In this document: piece after piece, positions 6,025-9,872 of the stretch
How the letters are laid out: every line of letters starts with the position of its first letter
Position numbering within the stretch: the first letter of the stretch is position 1
Made by a program: the position numbers and the translations under genes
Notes under the pieces: model-generated
What the model was told of the DNA's origin: nothing
The model's database searches: none
The model's input: only the letters and a program-made list of their open reading frames with translations
NCBI GenBank assembly: GCA_029210225.1
Contig: JARGOJ010000258.1
Span: forward strand, 1 to 9,872
Direction: 5' to 3'
DNA length: 9,872 nucleotides
Origin: Planctomycetota bacterium
GTDB taxonomy: Bacteria > Planctomycetota > J058 > JARGOJ01

Positions 6025-7824
6025 TCAGTCGATCCGATAGATCTCAACGGAATCATTCGCATCTGCAAGGTTTTTGCCGTTGTTCACAATGTGGCTGAGG
6101 AAGGTCTTGTCGCGGCTCTTTTTGACAGTTTTAAGAATGACGAGGACTCTTATTTTTTGCTCTTTCAATGTTCGTAAACTCTCGGCGTGATCGACAGCGA
6201 AGAGAGCGTCAGCTTCAGGGCTAAAATCAGAGACAACCTGAATGTTTCGTCGATAGACATGAATCCAATGGTAACAAGATAAAGTTACAACTTTCGATCC
6301 AGCCGGAAGATTGCTTTCAATGATCTCAAAAGTCGAGTTCGAGAGACCATCCAATGTCTCCCGATAATCGGTCTTGATTATTTTACCGAAGACCTCCGAT
6401 TTCTTAGTGAGCCGCAGTCTATTCGGGAATACACTCATGTTTACAATGTTCCAAATCAGGAACGCCGGGACAATGAGAATTGCGACTACCCGGCCAACCG
6501 AATTGCGAGACCAACGCTCAACCAGAATCCCTGACCCCACGCAAAGTAAGGTCACCAACATATGCAGAACTCGAAACGAATACTGTATGTTTGCAGTCTG
6601 CGGCACTGAAATGATCCAGACCCCAATAACTACCAGTCCACTAAGAAGAAAATAGGGCCGTTTCTTCGTCTGAGCAATAATAAAAAATGGTCCAAATAGA
6701 AATGGCAGAGTTGAGAGCACCCCGAGCAACTTGACGCCCCACCAAAAGATTGGAATGGTCCAAATATTTCTAAGTTTCGCGGCGTGCATCATTTCGTTGT
6801 AACGCTGATGCACACTGAAGAACGGGAGCGTCTTAATACTGTAAAACGGATTGCCCGTCAAAATCCAGCTGCGGATGTACCACCCTCCGCACAGGATAAA
6901 GGACAACACGATGTACAGAACGAGCGCACGAAGCCCTAGCCTTCGACACAAGACTATCGTCGTGCCACAGATTAGAACGAGGCCGCCGTATTCTCGACAT
7001 AACATTCCGACGGCAGTGACGCTCGCGGCGAGCAAAATATAGGAGGTCTCATTCCGACGCCGTACTCGGATCAGAAGATTGAAAGTGCCCAACAGAGATA
7101 TCGCGAGCAAGCCCATTTCTTGCCCCATACCGACCGACCAAAAGGACAACTCGGACCCCGAAAAAATCGCAGCCCCAAGAAGCCCCGCCGCCGAGTTTTT
7201 CATGTATTTCGCACAGCTAAATATCAATGAAAGGCTCAGCACATACTGAACAGTCACGAAGACGCTCGTCATCCTTGGCATAATGCCTGAGCAACATTCG
7301 TAAATCCAGTAGTAGCAGATCGAGATCAACGGCGCGATGGCGTCGACCATAGGATACTGCTCAAAATCTTCTGCGGATAACGGTGGATAATAATTAAAAT
7401 GCCCGTGATCGAAGATTTGTGTCCCCAGAAACCCCCAGCGAAATCCAGTGTCTGCCCCGCTCAAAGGCCACATCGACGTTCTAATGAGCATCTCAAGACA
7501 AATGAGACCGATCAATATCGCGATGCCCCGTCGAGCCTTCCAGTCGGAGATCGTCAATCCGGAAGTCGAACCATTCCGCCCCAGATAAAGGCAAACAGTG
7601 GATATGAGCGCCAATGTTGGAGCGAGATATTGAAACCGAAGGGGAACACCAATCAACTGATAGACGAAGACAACTAGAAACAGATTCAGAATGGATATGA
7701 GCAATGTCGTGCAGGCGGGAATCGGGCTAGAGAAGCGTCTAGAGAGACCCAGCCCCGGCAAAACAAATCCAATGAGGGTTCCGAGCACAAAGACTAGAAC
7801 CTTTACGAGACTATCCAAAACCAT
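6025..7824 (-). CDS. Multi-membrane-span GT-C-like glycosyltransferase
   Basis: This 599-600 residue membrane protein has about ten or more hydrophobic spans: roughly 7-26, 38-60, 66-83, 101-117, 163-178, 190-206, 214-226, 236-253, 263-293, 299-316, 355-385, 392-407, 418-434 and 445-463. A non-membrane C-terminal domain (about 470-600) follows. The first large loop has acidic residues in GADTGFRWGFLGTQIFDHG (124-142), where GT-C enzymes (ArnT, PMT and similar) place catalytic and metal-binding Asp/Glu. REYGGL (278-283) and a conserved-looking RSWILTGNPFY (319-329) also fit that superfamily. GT-C enzymes move sugars from polyprenyl-phosphate donors to acceptors on the outer face of the membrane. 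Two GT2 genes of donor-making type lie nearby, which fits. Translation could begin at ATG 7824 or at GTG 7827 just before it, and neither has a strong ribosome binding site. The gene is convergent with the methyltransferase 33 bases away. No specific family or gene name can be assigned. Confidence 0.78.
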   Translation of the reverse strand: MVLDSLVKVLVFVLGTLIGFVLPGLGLSRRFSSPIPACTTLLISILNLFLVVFVYQLIGVPLRFQYLAPTLALISTVCLYLGRNGSTSGLTISDWKARRGIAILIGLICLEMLIRTSMWPLSGADTGFRWGFLGTQIFDHGHFNYYPPLSAEDFEQYPMVDAIAPLISICYYWIYECCSGIMPRMTSVFVTVQYVLSLSLIFSCAKYMKNSAAGLLGAAIFSGSELSFWSVGMGQEMGLLAISLLGTFNLLIRVRRRNETSYILLAASVTAVGMLCREYGGLVLICGTTIVLCRRLGLRALVLYIVLSFILCGGWYIRSWILTGNPFYSIKTLPFFSVHQRYNEMMHAAKLRNIWTIPIFWWGVKLLGVLSTLPFLFGPFFIIAQTKKRPYFLLSGLVVIGVWIISVPQTANIQYSFRVLHMLVTLLCVGSGILVERWSRNSVGRVVAILIVPAFLIWNIVNMSVFPNRLRLTKKSEVFGKIIKTDYRETLDGLSNSTFEIIESNLPAGSKVVTLSCYHWIHVYRRNIQVVSDFSPEADALFAVDHAESLRTLKEQKIRVLVILKTVKKSRDKTFLSHIVNNGKNLADANDSVEIYRID

Positions 7825-7849
7825 CACACTTCATTCTAGCTCAGCTTTA

Positions 7850-7871
7850 GCGAACAATCCTTTGCGTTCGC
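7850..7871. repeat. Short inverted repeat upstream of the GT-C gene
   Basis: GCGAAC (7850-7855) is mirrored by GTTCGC (7866-7871) across a 10-base loop. It lies 23 bases upstream of the GTG start of the membrane glycosyltransferase on the minus strand. There is no T-tract after it on either strand, so it is not a terminator. It could be an operator or an mRNA hairpin, or chance. Confidence 0.3.
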
Positions 7872-7879
7872 CGTCTCGT

Positions 7880-7900
7880 AAAAAACCGTTTCACCGGCCC
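7880..7900 (-). terminator. Weak candidate intrinsic terminator after the pentapeptide gene
   Basis: Read on the minus strand just past the TGA at 7909-7907, GGGCCG pairs with CGGTTT around a GTGAAA loop. Only three pairs are G-C and the rest are G-U wobbles. A run of six T (7885-7880) follows. The position is right for ending the pentapeptide transcript before the GT-C gene, but the stem is short. Confidence 0.35.
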
Positions 7901-7906
7901 TTTAAG

Positions 7907-8746
7907 TCACTTTTGGTGATCTTGTTGAAAAGACGCGGGAGGAGTGAAACCAGCCGGCCAAGCCGTTTTATCGTCGTAGAGGACATGCTCAACAGCACAC
8001 TCCTCCATATTCGCTCCGGTCAAATTCGCGCCCCTGAGATCGGTGCACTTCTTCAAGTTCACGACGACCTCACCCTTCTTGTGGCTTGCTTCTCCTTTAA
8101 ATGTCAGGTTCTTAACCTCTAAGATGCCCAAGGTTGCCCCCTTTAGCGAAGCCCCTCGCAAATCAGCGCCCCGTAGGTCACAGCCCTGGAGCAGGCTCTT
8201 CTCCAGATTTGCTCCGCGTAAATTAATTCCTTGCGCCCGGGCATCTCTCAAATCGGCCTTCTCAAATCGGGCGCCCCAGAACTCCGCGCGCTCAAGGTCA
8301 GCCCCCCAAAGATTGGCTTCAACCAGGCTCGTCCCCCCCATTCGAGCGCCTTTTAGTAAGGCCCAAGACAAGTTGCACGAACTAAAGTCACAGCGCTGCA
8401 TGTCTTTCTTTGGAAAGCGATAAGTCGAGAAGCGTAAGTGAGAAAAGTCCATTCCATTTACAGAGTATTTGGGATCCTCAAAGAGCATTCGTGCGTTGAC
8501 CGACGCATCACGGATCGCCGCGATTTTGGCTATTTTATTCGTGAGAGCGAACTCGCCGACCGCATCGACTTGAATCTCATTCCCCGTCGATTGAAGTTTG
8601 ATCGCCTGCTTCGCTGTCTGCGAAGAGTTGTAGGCTAAAAACGCCGAAAGCCCAGCAATAATGACCGAGCAAATGGGAACGGCGTGATTCCAAATGCTTG
8701 CGTTAATCTCGGCTTGACTCTGCTCTATTTGGTTGGGCTTCTCCAT
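7907..8746 (-). CDS. Membrane-anchored pentapeptide-repeat protein
   Basis: This 279-residue protein has one predicted membrane span near the N-terminus (about 21-39, AVPICSVIIAGLSAFLAY). A charged, probably helical linker (about 40-95) follows, then A(D/N)LxG-type pentapeptide repeats at about 117-208 and again at 235-255. Examples are ANLWGADLERAEFWGARF (144-161) and CDLRGADLRGASLKGATL (189-206). Such repeats fold as a square right-handed beta-helix. The end YDDKTAWPAGFTPP (257-270) is a common closing motif of this family. The insert between the repeat blocks (about 209-234) breaks the helix. Pentapeptide proteins range from DNA-gyrase protectors to scaffolds. The membrane anchor argues against a gyrase-mimic role, but no function can be assigned. 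AGGA at 8757-8754, 7 bases before the ATG, supports the start at 8746. The gene diverges from menB and lies upstream of the GT-C gene on the same strand, with a 79-base gap. Confidence 0.9.
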   Translation of the reverse strand: MEKPNQIEQSQAEINASIWNHAVPICSVIIAGLSAFLAYNSSQTAKQAIKLQSTGNEIQVDAVGEFALTNKIAKIAAIRDASVNARMLFEDPKYSVNGMDFSHLRFSTYRFPKKDMQRCDFSSCNLSWALLKGARMGGTSLVEANLWGADLERAEFWGARFEKADLRDARAQGINLRGANLEKSLLQGCDLRGADLRGASLKGATLGILEVKNLTFKGEASHKKGEVVVNLKKCTDLRGANLTGANMEECAVEHVLYDDKTAWPAGFTPPASFQQDHQK

Positions 8747-9057
8747 GACACATTCCTATTTGGCTAACAACTCTGACGGGGTTCACGGCGTATTCTGCAC
8801 TCTGCTTAAGCAAAGTAAAAGTGTGAATCCTAACGAAAGCAGCACGCGCCACCAAAGCTAGCAGAGCACCCATTCTATGCTTTACGGTCATCACTTCACC
8901 GCACTCACGCCCCGGTCTATTCACGACCTCAACACAACTTCACGGCCCGATACTCTCGCCAGAGACCCCATGAATTTAAGAAATGACAGAGCCCTAGCAA
9001 GAAGACCAAGTCTCTGTAAAATTGCCTCCTCACAAAAACACTCCTTCGAGGACAATC
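8747..9057. other. Divergent intergenic region between the pentapeptide gene and menB
   Basis: This 311-base gap should hold both promoters. On the minus strand TTTACT (8819-8814) and CAGAAT (8797-8792), 16 bases apart, are a weak candidate for the pentapeptide gene. A 10-base perfect palindrome TGCTTAAGCA (8803-8812) sits between them and could be an operator. On the plus strand TAAAAT (9017-9022) could be a -10 box for menB, but no matching -35 is seen. GAGG (9048-9051) is the menB ribosome binding site. The small open frames here do not look like genes. Confidence 0.4.
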
Positions 9058-9872
9058 ATGGTCTCTGAACTCTTTGACGCAAGCCAGTGGAACGAAGTCA
9101 CGTCCTTCGATTTTACGGACATGACCTACCACATTTCGAAAGACAATAAGACAGCGCGTATTGCCTTCGACCGCCCGGAATGTCGCAACGCCTTTCGTCC
9201 CCAAACTGTCGACGAGCTATACAAAGCCCTCGATCACGCCCGGCAAGTCAGCAGCATCGGCTGTGTTCTCCTCACCGGCAACGGTCCCTCCGGCAAAGAC
9301 GGCGGCTGGGCCTTCTGCTCTGGCGGAGACCAAAGAATTCGCGGCAAAGACGGCTACAAGTATGAGGACACCGATGAACACGGCGTCACCGTCGACAAAG
9401 CCCGCTTGGGACGGCTTCATATCCTCGAAGTGCAACGCTTGATTCGCTTCATGCCAAAAGTCGTCATCGCCGTTGTGCCAGGTTGGGCCGTGGGAGGAGG
9501 ACACAGCCTTCATGTTGTCTGCGATCTCACGCTAGTCAGCAAAGAACATGGCATCTTCAAACAAACAGACCCCGACGTTGCGAGCTTCGACAGCGGCTAT
9601 GGATCGGCCCTACTCGCCCGGCAAGTGGGTCAGAAGAGAGCCCGAGAGATCTTCTTCCTTGGCTTCAATTACTCCGCTCAAGAAGCCTTTGACATGGGTA
9701 TGGCGAACAAAGTAATCCCCCATAAAGACCTCGAAAAGGTCGCCTTGGAGTGGGCCGAAACGATCAACTCAAAGAGCCCAACCGCCATGCGCATGCTCAA
9801 GTTCGGCTTCAACCTCCCCGACGATGGCCTCGTTGGACAACAACTCTTCGCTGGGGAAGCTACCCGCCTGGC
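9058..9872 (+). CDS. menB: 1,4-dihydroxy-2-naphthoyl-CoA synthase (MenB), 3' end beyond the window
   Basis: MenB is a crotonase-fold enzyme of menaquinone (vitamin K2) biosynthesis. It closes the ring of o-succinylbenzoyl-CoA to give 1,4-dihydroxy-2-naphthoyl-CoA in the cytoplasm. The 271 visible residues show RNAFRPQTVDEL (43-54), the CoA-binding/oxyanion stretch AFCSGGDQRIRG (85-96), VQRLIRFMPKVVIA (125-138), GWAVGGGHSLHVVCDLTL (142-159) and the active-site stretch FKQTDPDVASFDSGYG (167-182), with Ser176 and Asp178. Asp171 replaces the Gly of E. coli MenB (QTG). This marks the bicarbonate-independent type known from mycobacterial MenB, where the Asp side chain does the job of bound bicarbonate. 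SFDSGYG has Ser where SFDGGYG or SFDGGWG is usual. ATG 9058 follows GAGG at 9048-9051. The window end removes the C-terminal tail, probably 20-40 residues. The gene is probably housekeeping and marks the edge of the glycan region. Confidence 0.96.
   Translation, partial: MVSELFDASQWNEVTSFDFTDMTYHISKDNKTARIAFDRPECRNAFRPQTVDELYKALDHARQVSSIGCVLLTGNGPSGKDGGWAFCSGGDQRIRGKDGYKYEDTDEHGVTVDKARLGRLHILEVQRLIRFMPKVVIAVVPGWAVGGGHSLHVVCDLTLVSKEHGIFKQTDPDVASFDSGYGSALLARQVGQKRAREIFFLGFNYSAQEAFDMGMANKVIPHKDLEKVALEWAETINSKSPTAMRMLKFGFNLPDDGLVGQQLFAGEATRL

Noticed and set aside
7980..8400. Apparent DNA repeats in this stretch
   Set aside because: They are the codon-level echo of the protein pentapeptide repeats, not a separate repeat array or CRISPR: units are short, imperfect and lack spacers.
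7691..8423. Two longer plus-strand open frames (143 and 126 residues) opposite the pentapeptide and GT-C genes
   Set aside because: They are antisense to the repeats, and their Arg/Ser/Pro-rich composition is what the complement of A(D/N)LxG codons gives.
8703..9204. Small open frames on both strands in and around the menB upstream gap
   Set aside because: They overlap the start of menB or of the pentapeptide gene, lack ribosome binding sites and have no protein-like features.
1..9872. Defence system, phage, integron or insertion sequence
   Set aside because: No nuclease, helicase, reverse transcriptase, transposase, integrase, terminal inverted repeat or direct repeat array was found. All confident genes are metabolic or glycan-related apart from the pentapeptide-repeat protein, whose function is unknown.

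Overview
The window is about 9.9 kb of roughly 50% GC, gene-dense DNA from what looks like a Gram-negative, menaquinone-making bacterium. The species cannot be read from the sequence. A Bdellovibrionota or deltaproteobacterial-type host is only a guess, from the base composition and the mix of surface-glycan genes with menB. Most of the window is a surface-polysaccharide (O-antigen or glycan-decoration) region. No transposase, integrase, tRNA, rRNA or CRISPR array is visible.

Left edge (1-1098): a biotin carboxylase fragment (acyl-CoA carboxylase alpha subunit) runs in from outside the window. It stops being biotin carboxylase at about base 217, inside the conserved HPGFGFLSEN motif. From about base 218 the DNA encodes a DegT/DnrJ/EryC1 sugar aminotransferase that lacks its N-terminal third but keeps its catalytic Asp and Lys. 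This abrupt join is the most unusual object in the window. It is either a real deletion or recombination scar, or an assembly chimera.

Glycan region (1091-5992): the aminotransferase overlaps a GT2 glycosyltransferase of the polyprenyl-phosphate-sugar synthase type. That gene meets a left-handed beta-helix acetyltransferase on the minus strand, with the stop codons overlapping. After a divergent intergenic gap comes a second, closely related GT2. It is translationally coupled (ATGA overlap) to an NAD-dependent sugar epimerase/dehydratase. A 256-base gap with possible coding debris and a candidate promoter leads to a TylC3/NovU-type sugar C-methyltransferase.

Minus-strand block (6025-8746): a 600-residue multi-membrane GT-C-like glycosyltransferase, and upstream of it a membrane-anchored pentapeptide-repeat protein.

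Right edge (9058-9872): menB (1,4-dihydroxy-2-naphthoyl-CoA synthase), cut by the window end, divergent from the pentapeptide gene across a 311-base gap.

Working model (inference): the aminotransferase, epimerase/dehydratase, acetyltransferase and C-methyltransferase would make an unusual amino and/or branched deoxysugar. The GT2 enzymes would load sugars onto a polyprenyl phosphate, and the GT-C protein would transfer them outside the cytoplasmic membrane. No flippase, polymerase, ligase or nucleotidyltransferase is present, so the pathway is incomplete in this window.
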